Shown: piece after piece, positions 43,401-53,806 of the stretch
How positions within the stretch are numbered: the first letter of the stretch is position 1
Layout: every line of letters starts with the position of its first letter
Origin: Bacillota bacterium
Lineage (GTDB): Bacteria > Bacillota > Clostridia > Lachnospirales > Lachnospiraceae
DNA: 64,000 nucleotides
Assembly (NCBI GenBank): GCA_023420085.1
Contig: JAEZWQ010000036.1
Span: 1 to 64,000, forward strand
Reading direction: 5' to 3'
Notes under the pieces: generated by a model
The model's input: only the letters and a program-made list of their open reading frames with translations
Databases searched by the model: none
Told to the model about the DNA's origin: nothing
Program-made: the position numbers and the translations under genes

Positions 43401-43439
43401 ACCCTCCCCGTATATTATAAGGGGAGGGTAATTTATTTA
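43401..43439. terminator. Strong hairpin after the MgtC-like gene
   Basis: ACCCTCCCC (43401-43409) pairs perfectly with GGGGAGGGT (43431-43439), followed by AATTTATTTAT. GC-rich for this genome, so likely the operon terminator although the T tract is broken. Confidence 0.65.
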
Positions 43440-43548
43440 TATCTATAATATAATTTATTAGTGTTAGTTGATTATTAAAGTATACTAGCATAAATATTAT
43501 ATCATTACTAGTAACTATATATAGTTCCATTTGATACCGAACTATTCT

Positions 43549-43593
43549 AGAAAAATAGGGAATTAGAAGCTTTCAAACTCCTAATTCCCTATT
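43549..43593 (-). terminator. Terminator of the xanthine dehydrogenase gene
   Basis: A perfect 13-bp stem (43554-43566 with 43581-43593) followed on the minus strand by TTTTTC. It lies 28 bp after the gene. Confidence 0.8.
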
Positions 43594-43620
43594 TAGTCTA
43601 TGTAAAATTGAATAATACAT

Positions 43621-46182
43621 TTACTTACGCTTAGATTTCTTATATGGAGTATTCTCCATAGGTAATGAAGTTCTATACTCACCATCTAATCTATAATATG
43701 CTCCTTGTGCTGCAGCAGCTGTCGGTATCGTCGCTAACTCACCCACACCAATTGCTCCATATGCAAATGGAACACCTTGTTTTTCTACAATATTCACTTT
43801 AATTTCAGGTATTTTGTTTGCTTTAAATAGTCCAATTGTACCAAATTTACCTTTAGGCACACAGTCAACTATTGGGAAATCTTCTGTAAGTCCATAGCCA
43901 AGACTCATTATAACTCCACCCTCAATTTGACCTCCAAGTGCCATAGGATTTACTGCTTTACCTACTCCATGAGATGCCATAACTTTATTTAAGGTTCCAT
44001 CATCATTAAGTGATACTACATGGGTTGCATAGCCATATGCAACATGCGAAACTGGATTTGGTTTATCAATTCCCATCTTATCTGTTTCAGACATATATTC
44101 AGCAAAAAATTCTTCACCTTCTAACTCAGTCAGTGTTTTACCTTCATCCAATTTATCCTTTACAAGTTGTGCTGCTCTTCTTACAGCTTCACCAGATATT
44201 AATGTCTGTCTAGATCCTGAACTTGTTCCTGAGTCAGGACAAAATTCTGTACTAGGATTTGGTACTTTAATAAGTTCTGGTTTCATATCTAAGGTCTCAC
44301 ACGCAATTTGCCAGAATACTGTCCTTGAACCTTGACCTAAATCAGAAGCCCCACAATATACTTTTACTAGTCCATCCTCAATCCTTATTGTACATCTTCC
44401 TGCATCTGGTAATCCAATCCCTACACCTGAATTCTTAAGGCCACAAGCAATACCAACATTTTTCTCAGTATCATAAAATTCCTTAACTGCTTCTAAGGTC
44501 TCTGCCAGTGAAGTAGAATCATCTGCTATCTGCATATTAGGCAATACTTGTCCTGGTTTTATTGCATTTCTATATCTTATTTCCCAATCACTAATTCCAA
44601 CCTTATCAGCAAGCTTATTAATTAATGATTCTGTAGCGAAATTGCTCTGGCAAACTCCAAAGCCTCTGAATGCTCCACCCGGTACATTATTTGTATATGT
44701 ACCAATGCCCTCTATATCAATAGTTTGATAATTATATGGTCCAGCTGCATGCGTACAAGCTCTTTGTAAAACTGGTCCTGTAAGTGAAAAATATGCACCG
44801 CCATCAAAATATATCTTCGCTTTTAAATATTGGAAGATACCATTCTCATCGCATCCCATTTCAAATTCCATATCAGCCGGATGGCGTTTTGGATGAGTGT
44901 TAATACTTTCTTGTCTAGTAAGTTTTACCTTTACCTTTCTTCCTAGATGATATACAGCCAAAGCAGCTAAGTGCTGAACGCTCATATCTTCTTTTCCACC
45001 AAAGCCTCCACCAACTAGGCAATTTTCTACATATAGTTTTGTATCAGTTCCTTTGAACATATTTTGACACTCATGTAATGTATCATAAACACCTTGGTCT
45101 GTTGTTAATAATTTTATTCCATCTTTATATGGCATAGCTACGCATGTTTCAGGCTCTAGGAATGCATGTTCCGTAAATGGTGTTGTAAATTTTTCTTTAA
45201 CTATATACTTTGATCTAGCTCTTGCCTCTTCAATATTTCCTTTAACTAGATGTTCATGTGAACAAAGGTTTCCACCTTCATGAATTTCTGGTGCTCCTTC
45301 TGCTAGAGCTTCATAAGGATTTCTAACAGGCTCAAGAACCTCATATTCTACTTCGATAGCTTTTTTAGCAGGTTCAACTTGTTCAAACTTTTCACAAATT
45401 ACAAGAGCAATCGTATCCCCAACATATCTAGTAATTTCACCCTCGCCAATCATAACTGACCAGTCTTTTCTTAGATGTCCTACTACATTATTAGGTACAT
45501 CCTTGGCTGTATATATGGCAACAACTCCATCCATTGCTAAGGCCTTTGATGTATCTATCTTTAAAACCTTTGCCCTAGGATGTGCTGATTTAAGGACTCC
45601 TCCATAAAGCATATCCTCGTCATCAATATCATCTGGATATACCCCTTTACCTAGCACCTTTTCAGCTACATCAAGTCTATGAATTTCAGTCCCAAGCTTT
45701 CCACTAGCAGTACATTCTTCAATTTCTGCCTCGCCTCTAAATATTTTAGCAGCTAAATCAATAGCCTCAATAATTTTCACATATCCAGTACAACGACAAA
45801 TATTATTTTTAATTGCATCCTTAATATCGTCTGTTGTAGGATTAGGATTTTTATCTAATAATGCCTTTGCTGAAATAACCATTCCAGGTATACAAAATCC
45901 ACATTGCACAGCTCCTGTTTTACCAAATGTATAAACAAAAACTTCTTTTTCTCTTTCTGTTAACCCTTCAACGGTTATTATATTTTTCCCCTGCGACTTA
46001 GCAACAGTTGGTATACAAGCCTTTACAGCTTTACCGTCTATAATTACGTGGCAAGTTCCACATGCACCTTCGCTACATCCATCTTTTACAGAATGTAATT
46101 TTAAATCATCTCTTAAAAATCTAAGTAATTTTTTATCCTCATTGCATGTAACTTCCTGTCCATTTACAGTTAAAGTGTACAT
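43621..46182 (-). CDS. Molybdenum hydroxylase, selenium-dependent xanthine dehydrogenase type (fused [2Fe-2S] and molybdopterin domains)
   Basis: 853 residues. Two [2Fe-2S] sites: C36, C41, C44, C56 (plant-ferredoxin type) and C94, C97, C129, C131. From about 160 the molybdopterin domain runs with GGGFGGKED, PGGAFRGFG and GVGE (812-815), whose Glu815 is the catalytic base. No FAD domain is fused or adjacent, so electrons must leave by another partner. This fused form of about 850 residues is the build of the selenium-dependent xanthine dehydrogenase family found with selD; the selenium would be a cofactor ligand, not selenocysteine. Purine oxidation fits the xanthine/uracil permease at 56.3 kb. 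Purine versus other heterocycle substrate is not proven. Confidence 0.82.
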   Translation of the reverse strand: MYTLTVNGQEVTCNEDKKLLRFLRDDLKLHSVKDGCSEGACGTCHVIIDGKAVKACIPTVAKSQGKNIITVEGLTEREKEVFVYTFGKTGAVQCGFCIPGMVISAKALLDKNPNPTTDDIKDAIKNNICRCTGYVKIIEAIDLAAKIFRGEAEIEECTASGKLGTEIHRLDVAEKVLGKGVYPDDIDDEDMLYGGVLKSAHPRAKVLKIDTSKALAMDGVVAIYTAKDVPNNVVGHLRKDWSVMIGEGEITRYVGDTIALVICEKFEQVEPAKKAIEVEYEVLEPVRNPYEALAEGAPEIHEGGNLCSHEHLVKGNIEEARARSKYIVKEKFTTPFTEHAFLEPETCVAMPYKDGIKLLTTDQGVYDTLHECQNMFKGTDTKLYVENCLVGGGFGGKEDMSVQHLAALAVYHLGRKVKVKLTRQESINTHPKRHPADMEFEMGCDENGIFQYLKAKIYFDGGAYFSLTGPVLQRACTHAAGPYNYQTIDIEGIGTYTNNVPGGAFRGFGVCQSNFATESLINKLADKVGISDWEIRYRNAIKPGQVLPNMQIADDSTSLAETLEAVKEFYDTEKNVGIACGLKNSGVGIGLPDAGRCTIRIEDGLVKVYCGASDLGQGSRTVFWQIACETLDMKPELIKVPNPSTEFCPDSGTSSGSRQTLISGEAVRRAAQLVKDKLDEGKTLTELEGEEFFAEYMSETDKMGIDKPNPVSHVAYGYATHVVSLNDDGTLNKVMASHGVGKAVNPMALGGQIEGGVIMSLGYGLTEDFPIVDCVPKGKFGTIGLFKANKIPEIKVNIVEKQGVPFAYGAIGVGELATIPTAAAAQGAYYRLDGEYRTSLPMENTPYKKSKRK

Positions 46183-46212
46183 TAATTCCTCCTTTTAATA
46201 CTCATTATTCAA

Positions 46213-46241
46213 ATTTTAACATATACAAAATATTGCTTCAA
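46213..46241 (-). promoter_or_regulatory. Promoter of the xanthine dehydrogenase gene
   Basis: Minus-strand TTGAAG (46236-46241), 17-bp spacer, TAAAAT (46213-46218), followed by the AAAGGAGG ribosome site of the gene. Confidence 0.6.
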
Positions 46242-46269
46242 CTTATAACATATAGATAAAAACTATATA

Positions 46270-47955
46270 TTAACCTACATCAAAGAAACTGCCACCTATA
46301 AACTCTCTGGTTAATGATGTCCTAGGTATTCGATCATTATCAATCCCTACAAAATAATCTAAAAATTTCAACAGTCGAACTGCTTCAGAATAATTTTTAT
46401 CTTCTCTATGTATACTATATAATAGAGGTTTGGCATAAATTTTTAGAACAGATAATTCATAAATTAATGATGAATTAAACATAACATCTGCCTCTTCTTG
46501 AAATGGAAAAATATACTTTTCCTCGCCACGTCTGACAGATTTCCACATTTCAATAGTTCTATTAGCATCTGTTCCTCGTGTTCTTGCATCCCTTATGATT
46601 CTCCTTATAAGTCTAACATCAGATGTAGAAATTCTATTATGTTCGTCTATATTTAACTGTGTTAATGCGCTTATATATATTTTAAACTTACTATCCTTAT
46701 TTAGTGAATATGATAACTTATCATTTAGTCCATGTATTCCTTCTATAACAAGGATATTATTATCATTTAACTGTATATAATCTCCCCTATATTCTTTTTT
46801 CCCTGTAAGGAAATTATATTTTGGCATTTCAACCTTTTCACCTTTTAATAACCTTGTCATATGCTCATTAAAAAGATCAACTTCTATTGCTTCCAAACAT
46901 TCAAAGTTATAATCACCATTTTCATCTCTTGGGACATCTACTCTATCCTTAAAATAATTATCTAATCCCAAATAGTGTGGTTTTAATTTATGAGCCAATA
47001 ACTGTATATTTAATCTTTTTGAAAATGTTGTTTTACCGGAAGAAGATGGACCAGCAATCATTACAAATTTTACATTTTCTCTTTGAGCAATCATATCAGC
47101 AATATTTGATAGTTGCTTATCATGATAGCTTTCCTGGACTTGAATAAGCTCATCTATTCTTCCATCGCCCGCGCATATTAAATCATTCAAATCAGCAACG
47201 GTTCTTATTCCTTGTGCCTCATTCCATTCATGAGTAACTTTAAACTCATTAAATAACTTTTTTGGAATATTTGGTTCTAACAATTCCATATTTTTATTTG
47301 GACACTGTAATAAAAATCCATTTTCTAATTTATATATCTCAAACTTCTTTATATAACCTGTACTTGGTAGCATGTTCCCATAATAATAATCCTGGAATCT
47401 ATGTAACCTATAAATATTTACCCCACCACTATTTCTATAATGGAATAATCTTTCCTTGTCATACATTTTATACCTATTGAATAATGCTATAGCTTCATCA
47501 ATTGGATAGAATTCCTTATAAAATGGAGCATCTTCCTCAATAAGTACATGCATTCTTTCTCTTAATTTGTCAATTATTTCATCATGGGATAAATTTAATT
47601 TTTTCTTACATTCTTCTAAATTAACAATCTCACAATAATATCCATTATCAATTACATTATCAACGAATAGTTTTATATCATAACAGTTATCAATAATATC
47701 ATAAAAAGATTTAACCATTAAAAATATTGCAGAACGCCTGTACGCTTCAAACCCATGATTATCTTCAATTCCAACAAACCTTATATTACAGTCTATATTT
47801 ATCTTCTTATTTAGTTCCCTTACTTTATTCCCTTGATAAACAAGATATGCATCTTCTACTAAATTGCATCTTTTTGCAATATCTAGAAAGGTTGTTTCAT
47901 TAGAGTTAACTGTAAAAACCTCTCCATTATTAATAACTTTAACCTTTACTTCCAT
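46270..47955 (-). CDS. Uridine kinase-like nucleoside kinase with N-terminal TGS domain
   Basis: 561 residues. Residues 1-60 form a TGS-like domain, followed by a threonyl-tRNA-synthetase-like second domain and from about 290 a P-loop kinase (AGPSSSGKTTFSKRL, then YLGLDNYFKDRVDVPRDENG). Such fusions are annotated as nucleoside or uridine kinases; the role of the TGS part is unknown. Last gene of the long dgt-dnaG-rpoD operon, 1 bp after the Nif3-like gene. Confidence 0.85.
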   Translation of the reverse strand: MEVKVKVINNGEVFTVNSNETTFLDIAKRCNLVEDAYLVYQGNKVRELNKKINIDCNIRFVGIEDNHGFEAYRRSAIFLMVKSFYDIIDNCYDIKLFVDNVIDNGYYCEIVNLEECKKKLNLSHDEIIDKLRERMHVLIEEDAPFYKEFYPIDEAIALFNRYKMYDKERLFHYRNSGGVNIYRLHRFQDYYYGNMLPSTGYIKKFEIYKLENGFLLQCPNKNMELLEPNIPKKLFNEFKVTHEWNEAQGIRTVADLNDLICAGDGRIDELIQVQESYHDKQLSNIADMIAQRENVKFVMIAGPSSSGKTTFSKRLNIQLLAHKLKPHYLGLDNYFKDRVDVPRDENGDYNFECLEAIEVDLFNEHMTRLLKGEKVEMPKYNFLTGKKEYRGDYIQLNDNNILVIEGIHGLNDKLSYSLNKDSKFKIYISALTQLNIDEHNRISTSDVRLIRRIIRDARTRGTDANRTIEMWKSVRRGEEKYIFPFQEEADVMFNSSLIYELSVLKIYAKPLLYSIHREDKNYSEAVRLLKFLDYFVGIDNDRIPRTSLTREFIGGSFFDVG

Positions 47956-47956
47956 A

Positions 47957-48730
47957 CTATAACCAATTAAAAAGTTCCTTTTCCTCTTCTTTTATAATTT
48001 CTAATCCTTCAAAATTTTCACTAATATAATTTGCAATAAAATCTATAAATATTTTCTCAATACCATAGTGTCCAGCATCAATTATTTTTAATCCTCTATC
48101 CGTAGCATCCACTCCATCATGATGAGTTATATCACCAGTTATCATTACATCTGCACCTTTTTTAATAGCATCATCTATACTGCTTCTACCTGATCCTGGT
48201 AAAATAGCTACTCTATGAATTAAATGATTTAAATTACCATATACTTTTATATTATCAAGCTTAAATGTATCCTTGACTACAAATGAAAAACTTCTAAGAT
48301 TTAAATGTGCCATATTACCAATAACACCAAGCCCCTTACCATCATCATTTGTTGGGGTTAGCACCTCCAAATCAGATAACCATAGTTTTTTAGCTGCAAC
48401 TTCTGCCATTGAACCACATACATCAAAATTAGTATGCATAGCATATACGTTAATGCTATTTGTTATAAGCTTTAATATCTTACTTGATACAAAATTATCA
48501 TCGTTTATTTGTTTCAGCCCCTTAAAAATCATGGGATGATGGGTTATAACTAAATCTACATTTTCTTTTATAGCCTGTTCAACCAAATCATTATGTAGAT
48601 CTAAGGCTATTAATATCTTCTTTACTTCACTATTTTTACTGCCTAATATTAGTCCAACATTATCCCAGTCGCAGGCATAATTAAGTGGTGACAATTCTTC
48701 TAATTTTTCTATTATATCTTTAACTAACAT
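47957..48730 (-). CDS. Nif3-like dinuclear metal-centre protein (YqfO type)
   Basis: 257 residues. Metal ligands appear in ITHHPMIF, HTNFDVCGSMAEVAA and ITGDITHHDGVDATDRGLKIIDAGHYGIE. Related proteins bind two metal ions; proposed as GTP cyclohydrolase-like, with function uncertain. It overlaps trmK by 11 bp, the usual partner. Confidence 0.9.
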   Translation of the reverse strand: MLVKDIIEKLEELSPLNYACDWDNVGLILGSKNSEVKKILIALDLHNDLVEQAIKENVDLVITHHPMIFKGLKQINDDNFVSSKILKLITNSINVYAMHTNFDVCGSMAEVAAKKLWLSDLEVLTPTNDDGKGLGVIGNMAHLNLRSFSFVVKDTFKLDNIKVYGNLNHLIHRVAILPGSGRSSIDDAIKKGADVMITGDITHHDGVDATDRGLKIIDAGHYGIEKIFIDFIANYISENFEGLEIIKEEEKELFNWL

Positions 48731-49370
48731 CCTGCCTCCTCTTTATAAATAATTTTAACTGTTTTTCTATCTTGTCTGGAATTGCTTCTTCTTTCTCCTT
48801 GAATAAGTCTACTAGTAAGTTAAATTTAGTTATTCTCTCATCCAAAAAATGTATATAGTCTATATTATTTCTTAAATATTTACCATAAAAATAATTGTAT
48901 ACCCCTTTTTCAAGTATGATTATGTGATAAGGCTTATTTTTATCGTATATATAGTCTTCATCAACTATATTTAAATTAAGTGTCTTTATAAAGTCTAAAA
49001 GTTCTTCTTCCTCTGAATGAGCCGAAATAACGATTCTTTTAAAAGATTTTATTTTATCCGAATCTATAATTTTTTTTATTGTAAGTCCACCCATTCCACA
49101 AATACTTAAAATATCATAGCCATCAGTTTTTATATTTTCTAATCCATCTGATAAAGTAGTAACTATTTTATTCTCAAGTCCTGCTTCTTTGATATTTTTG
49201 TACGCTATTTCAAGGGGTTTAATATTAATATCACACGCAATAGCTTTTTTAATATATCCATTTTTCACTAGAAAAATTGGTAGGTATGCATGATCGCACC
49301 CTACATCTATAAGAGAATCATAACCTTTTATATATCTACTAATTAGATCTAGCCTTTTACCTATTTTCAT
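48720..49370 (-). CDS. trmK: tRNA (adenine22-N1)-methyltransferase
   Basis: 216 residues. KRLDLISRYI opens the family, DVGCDHAYLPIFLVKNG is SAM motif I and ICGMGGLTIKKII is the catalytic loop. It methylates A22 of tRNAs in Gram-positive bacteria. Standard place directly after rpoD (4-bp overlap). Confidence 0.93.
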   Translation of the reverse strand: MKIGKRLDLISRYIKGYDSLIDVGCDHAYLPIFLVKNGYIKKAIACDINIKPLEIAYKNIKEAGLENKIVTTLSDGLENIKTDGYDILSICGMGGLTIKKIIDSDKIKSFKRIVISAHSEEEELLDFIKTLNLNIVDEDYIYDKNKPYHIIILEKGVYNYFYGKYLRNNIDYIHFLDERITKFNLLVDLFKEKEEAIPDKIEKQLKLFIKRRQDVS

Positions 49371-50422
49371 TTTTCTAGGTAATCCTTTAATATGTATTTT
49401 TTGCTTGAATGAGCTAATGCCTTTAATGCCTTTGATTCAATCTGTCTAATTCTCTCTCTTGTTACATCGAATCTTTTACCGACTTCTTCAAGTGTCATTA
49501 TCTTATTACCATCAAGACCGAATCGCATTTTTATCACTTCTCTTTCACGGCTACTCAATATTTCCATTGCTTCTTGAAGTTGTTCTTTTAGCAATTTATC
49601 TGCAACTTTATCCTCAATAGACTTTTCGCTACTATCCTCAATAAAATCACTTAGGTGGCTATCATCTTCTTCACCTATAGGTGTTTCAAGTGATACTGGA
49701 TCTTTTGAAATTCTTAGTATTTCAGCAACCTTTTCTTCTGTCATACCAACAATTTCACCAACTTCTGCAAGAGTTGGATCTCTTCCGATTTCTTGTACTA
49801 ACTCTCTATTAGCCTTTATAACCTTATTTATTGTTTCAACCATATGAACCGGCACTCTTATTGTTCTGGCCTGATCAGCAATTGCTCTTGTTATTCCCTG
49901 TCTTATCCACCATGTAGCATAAGTCGAAAATTTGAAACCCTTTTTATAGTCAAATTTTTCAACCGCTTTCATAAGTCCCATATTGCCTTCTTGTATTAGA
50001 TCTAGGAATAACAATCCTCTCCCCATATAATGTTTAGCAATACTTACAACTAGCCTTAAATTTGCTTCAGCCAACTTATCTATTGCCCACTCTTCACCGT
50101 CTGCAGCACGCTTAGCTATCTCAATTTCTTCATCAGATGATAAAAGTGGTATCCTTCCGATTTCTTTTAAGTACATTTTTACTGGATCAGATGAAGGATC
50201 AAAATTTAATTTTTTTTCTACTTCTTCTTCGTTCTCAATAAGATCAAGTAAGTTTATACCTTTTTTTTCAATATAATTTATTACAAACTCATTTTCTTCT
50301 TCAGTTAAATCATAATTCTTAAAACTATTGTCTATGCTTTCATATGTAATCCTTCTATTTGTAAGGCTCATATCAGCAATTATATCATCTATAATACCTT
50401 CTAATTCCTTAAATCTATTCAA
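49367..50422 (-). CDS. rpoD: Primary RNA polymerase sigma factor
   Basis: 351 residues, short for a primary sigma because region 1.1 is reduced. Region 2 (EANLRLVVSIAKHYMGRGLLF, YATWWIRQGITRAI), region 3 and region 4 (LEEVGKRFDVTRERIRQIE) are intact. It recognises TTGACA/TATAAT promoters, in line with the many such promoters in this window. It overlaps dnaG by 4 bp. Confidence 0.96.
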   Translation of the reverse strand: MNRFKELEGIIDDIIADMSLTNRRITYESIDNSFKNYDLTEEENEFVINYIEKKGINLLDLIENEEEVEKKLNFDPSSDPVKMYLKEIGRIPLLSSDEEIEIAKRAADGEEWAIDKLAEANLRLVVSIAKHYMGRGLLFLDLIQEGNMGLMKAVEKFDYKKGFKFSTYATWWIRQGITRAIADQARTIRVPVHMVETINKVIKANRELVQEIGRDPTLAEVGEIVGMTEEKVAEILRISKDPVSLETPIGEEDDSHLSDFIEDSSEKSIEDKVADKLLKEQLQEAMEILSSREREVIKMRFGLDGNKIMTLEEVGKRFDVTRERIRQIESKALKALAHSSKKYILKDYLEK

Positions 50423-52155
50423 AATACCTCCAACCTTAAATTACTAAGTTTTTCATTTTGCTCTTTTATTAATTCAGTTATTTTTCCAAAATCTGTTTCT
50501 TCATTTCTTCTTCTATCATAATAATCTTCTATAAATCTGATAATAGATTGGATCACAAAATCTGAAAAATTTTTTTCTGATAAATTCAATTCATTATCAT
50601 TAAATATAAATATATCACCAACTAAATCTCTTAGACTTGGGTCTTCAAACCATGTATATATTGTCCTCTGATTTACTGGCCTATCATTTTTTCTCTCATA
50701 ATTAATCTTATTAAATATTATTTTGCACTCTTCATCGGCAAAATAACTTACATCAAGATACTTAATGGCATTTTCATATAGATTATCTCTACATAAAATC
50801 CATAATATGGTTTTTTCCAACTTGTTTTTATTTACCTTTTCTTTGTGACGTTTTTCTAGCACTTCCTCCTGCTTCTTAATTTTTATCTCTTGGCCTGTCT
50901 TAGACCTATTTATATAGTCATTAAGAAGATTTTCATCAATAAGATATTTTCTAGCTATATCAGATAATGCTACCTTAATATAATCATCTGAATAATCTGA
51001 TATTATCTCTCCCACCCTCTGTATAAATTTCATCTTAGATATTGGGTCATAAAGATCATATCTATTTTTTTCTCTATCTATTCTAAAATATATTTCTGGT
51101 TTTGCTTCTTTAATTCGTTCTAGCAAAAATTCTCTACCTTTTTTCTGTAGACATTCATCTGGATCTTTATATGGTGAGATATCTATAACTTTTACTGACA
51201 ATCCATTATCTATTAATATTTTAGCTGCTTTTTCAGTTGCTGCCTGCCCTGCCTCATCGCTATCATATAACATAAATATATTTTCAACATACTTTTTTAG
51301 TTCTATTGCATGGGTTTGATTAAACGCCGTCCCCATAGTAGCTACAGACATTGCAAAGCCAGCTTGATGCATTGATATTACATCCATATATCCTTCACAC
51401 AAAATTAAAAATTTAGGGTGCAATTTTTTAGCTATATGTATTCCATAGATTATTCTTTTTTTATGAAATATAGTAGTCTCTGGTGAATTTAGATATTTTG
51501 CCCCTTCACCATTTAATATTCTTCCTCCAAATGCTACAACCTTACCGTTGCTATCAAATATTGGAAACATAACTCTATCATAAAATTTGTCTAATATCTT
51601 TCCCTTAGCATTTATAAATAGCCCAGATTTTAATATAATGTCATCATTGTATTTCATACCTTTGAGAATTTTATACAATCTGCTTCCACCTCTTGGTGCA
51701 TATCCTATGCCAAATCTATTTATAATATCATTAGTTAATCCACGTTTTTTTAGATAGTCATAAGCAGGTTTGCCCTCATTTGTCCTTAGTGTTTTATAGA
51801 AAAATATCCCTGCCTGCCTATTTATCTCTCTCAAAATTTTTCTTGAGTCATCATACTTTCTTTCATCATCAGTTATTTCCATTCCGACCCTATCAGCCAA
51901 TATTTTTAGCGCTTCTACATAACTGACATTTTCATGTTTCATAATAAAGCTAATAACATCGCCATGTTCATGACATCCAAAACAATGAAAGATATTTTTC
52001 TCTCTATTTACAGAAAAAGACGGAGTTTTTTCGTTATGGAAAGGGCATCTCCCCAAAAAACTTGAACCACGTCTTTTTAATTCTACATATTCAGATATTA
52101 CATCAACGATATCATTTTTTTCTAGTATTTCTTCGATTTGTTCTCTAGGTATCAT
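50419..52155 (-). CDS. dnaG: DNA primase
   Basis: 578 residues. N-terminal zinc ribbon (CPFHNEKTPSFSV, FHCFGCHEHGD), TOPRIM core (ILCEGYMDVISMHQAG, MLYDSDEAGQAA) and a helicase-binding C-terminal domain. It makes replication primers. Classic macromolecular-synthesis order dgt-dnaG-rpoD, with 4-bp overlaps on both sides. Confidence 0.96.
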   Translation of the reverse strand: MIPREQIEEILEKNDIVDVISEYVELKRRGSSFLGRCPFHNEKTPSFSVNREKNIFHCFGCHEHGDVISFIMKHENVSYVEALKILADRVGMEITDDERKYDDSRKILREINRQAGIFFYKTLRTNEGKPAYDYLKKRGLTNDIINRFGIGYAPRGGSRLYKILKGMKYNDDIILKSGLFINAKGKILDKFYDRVMFPIFDSNGKVVAFGGRILNGEGAKYLNSPETTIFHKKRIIYGIHIAKKLHPKFLILCEGYMDVISMHQAGFAMSVATMGTAFNQTHAIELKKYVENIFMLYDSDEAGQAATEKAAKILIDNGLSVKVIDISPYKDPDECLQKKGREFLLERIKEAKPEIYFRIDREKNRYDLYDPISKMKFIQRVGEIISDYSDDYIKVALSDIARKYLIDENLLNDYINRSKTGQEIKIKKQEEVLEKRHKEKVNKNKLEKTILWILCRDNLYENAIKYLDVSYFADEECKIIFNKINYERKNDRPVNQRTIYTWFEDPSLRDLVGDIFIFNDNELNLSEKNFSDFVIQSIIRFIEDYYDRRRNEETDFGKITELIKEQNEKLSNLRLEVF

Positions 52156-53156
52156 AATTTAGCCCATCCTTTTGGAACAAATAAACGATTAAACTCAGAT
52201 ATAGCATACTTATCAGTCATACCTGCAATATAATCACATACAATTTGTTCTTTTTTATACTTATCCAAAAGTAATTTATAGTGCTCTGGAATATCCTCAA
52301 AGTTATTAAAATAGTGTTCAAATAATTTTTTCACTAATTCTTTTGCTTTACCCTCTTCTTTCTTTGCAGTTGAATTTAGATATACATTTTTAAACATGTA
52401 TGCCCTTAGATCTTTCATTGCTTTAGCTACTTTCTCAGACATAATAATGTCATCTTTTTCAAAGCTGCTCGTTATAATATCATGTATAAGTTTATTGTAA
52501 CGTTCTCTAGAGCTCATCCCTAAAATCTGTCTATATTCAATTGGAATATCTTCTTCTTTTATAATACCTGCCCTTATAGCATCATCTATATCGCTATTGA
52601 TATATGCAATTTTGTCAGACAATCTAACAATTTTGCCTTCTAACGTCGATGGATTGCTATGTGTTTGATGATTCTTTATCCCGTCTATAACTTCATAAGT
52701 TAAGTTAAGTCCGGCACCATCTTTCTCTAATATTTCTACAATTCTTACACTCTGATCACTATGTATAAAATTGATACTAGATATTTCACTAAGTGCAGCT
52801 TCTCCTGTATGTCCAAAAGGTGTATGTCCTAGATCATGTCCTAAAGCAATCGCTTCTGTTAGATCCTCATTTAATTTTAACGCTCTAGCAATTGTTCTTG
52901 CCGTCTGTGAAACTTCAAGTGTATGCATAAGCCTAGTTCTATAATGATCACCAATAGGAGATAAGAATACCTGAGTTTTATCCTTAAGTCTTCTAAAACT
53001 TTTTGAGTGTAAAATTCTATCTCTATCTCTTTGAAAAGTAGTTCTTATATCACACTCAGCCTCTGGCTCTTTCCTGCCTTTGGTCTCTCTAGACTTTGTA
53101 GCATATTTACTTAGATTATTAAACTCATACTCTTCTTGTCGTTCTCTAATATTCAT
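52152..53156 (-). CDS. dgt: Deoxyguanosinetriphosphate triphosphohydrolase-like protein
   Basis: 334 residues. HD-domain residues appear in RTRLMHTLEVSQTAR, ALGHDLGHTPFGHTGE and the IVRLSDKIAYINSDIDDA segment. It hydrolyses dNTPs to nucleoside and triphosphate. It is followed by dnaG with a 4-bp overlap and touches the preceding gene. Confidence 0.93.
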   Translation of the reverse strand: MNIRERQEEYEFNNLSKYATKSRETKGRKEPEAECDIRTTFQRDRDRILHSKSFRRLKDKTQVFLSPIGDHYRTRLMHTLEVSQTARTIARALKLNEDLTEAIALGHDLGHTPFGHTGEAALSEISSINFIHSDQSVRIVEILEKDGAGLNLTYEVIDGIKNHQTHSNPSTLEGKIVRLSDKIAYINSDIDDAIRAGIIKEEDIPIEYRQILGMSSRERYNKLIHDIITSSFEKDDIIMSEKVAKAMKDLRAYMFKNVYLNSTAKKEEGKAKELVKKLFEHYFNNFEDIPEHYKLLLDKYKKEQIVCDYIAGMTDKYAISEFNRLFVPKGWAKL

Positions 53157-53791
53157 TATTCACCTTTTATTTCATGTGATAATATAGTTTTTTTTACATC
53201 TCTAACTTTTGACTTAAATAAACTAGATAATCTCCCTCTTGTATATCCTAATATTTCTGGTTTTTCTCCTATACCCATACATAACTTAGTATTCATATAT
53301 GATTTATTCTCACATATAAGCCTTTCTTGTATAGGAGATCGTAGAGCTACTATAACAGCAGATGGTACGTAATTATTAATAAAATTTATAACACTCTCAA
53401 AAGATTCATCATAATTATAAATTTTTGTTGCTTTAATATTTATACCTTCATAATTTTTTAATAGAAAATCTTTTAATTCATCTATAATTTCAGGATTTTC
53501 TGCAATCAAAATCACGCTCTCGCCTTTTAATATATTAAAAACTTCCTTATAAATACTTATTTCATTATTTTTATTAGCTCCCATATCTTCATTTGAGCAT
53601 AAAATCATATCTGCTCTACTGATAGTATTTTTAACATCAAGAGCATCATGAATGTAAGTAAAACTATCATCATTTAATCTTATAATAACCTTATTGGCAT
53701 TAGTTTTTAATATTTCATCTGATAACTCTGAAACCGAATCTTCAGAATATATATCTAAAATTTCTCCAAATAAATCTATTTTTTTCTTCAT
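53156..53791 (-). CDS. Divergent WecG/TagA/CpsF-like protein
   Basis: 211 residues. The C-terminal half (YVPSAVIVALRSPIQERLIC, then MGIGEKPEILGYTRGRLSSL) follows the family pattern of P-x-QE and the later G-x-x-R segment in WecG/TagA glycosyltransferases, but it is shorter and the N-terminal acceptor-binding part is poorly matched. It could be a degenerate or repurposed member. It ends on the first base of dgt. Confidence 0.5.
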   Translation of the reverse strand: MKKKIDLFGEILDIYSEDSVSELSDEILKTNANKVIIRLNDDSFTYIHDALDVKNTISRADMILCSNEDMGANKNNEISIYKEVFNILKGESVILIAENPEIIDELKDFLLKNYEGINIKATKIYNYDESFESVINFINNYVPSAVIVALRSPIQERLICENKSYMNTKLCMGIGEKPEILGYTRGRLSSLFKSKVRDVKKTILSHEIKGE

Positions 53792-53806
53792 AATCTCCTT
53801 AAAAAA

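Noticed and set aside
43441..43548. Short leftward frame between the MgtC-like and xanthine dehydrogenase genes
   Set aside because: No ribosome site, and it is bounded by terminators of both neighbours.
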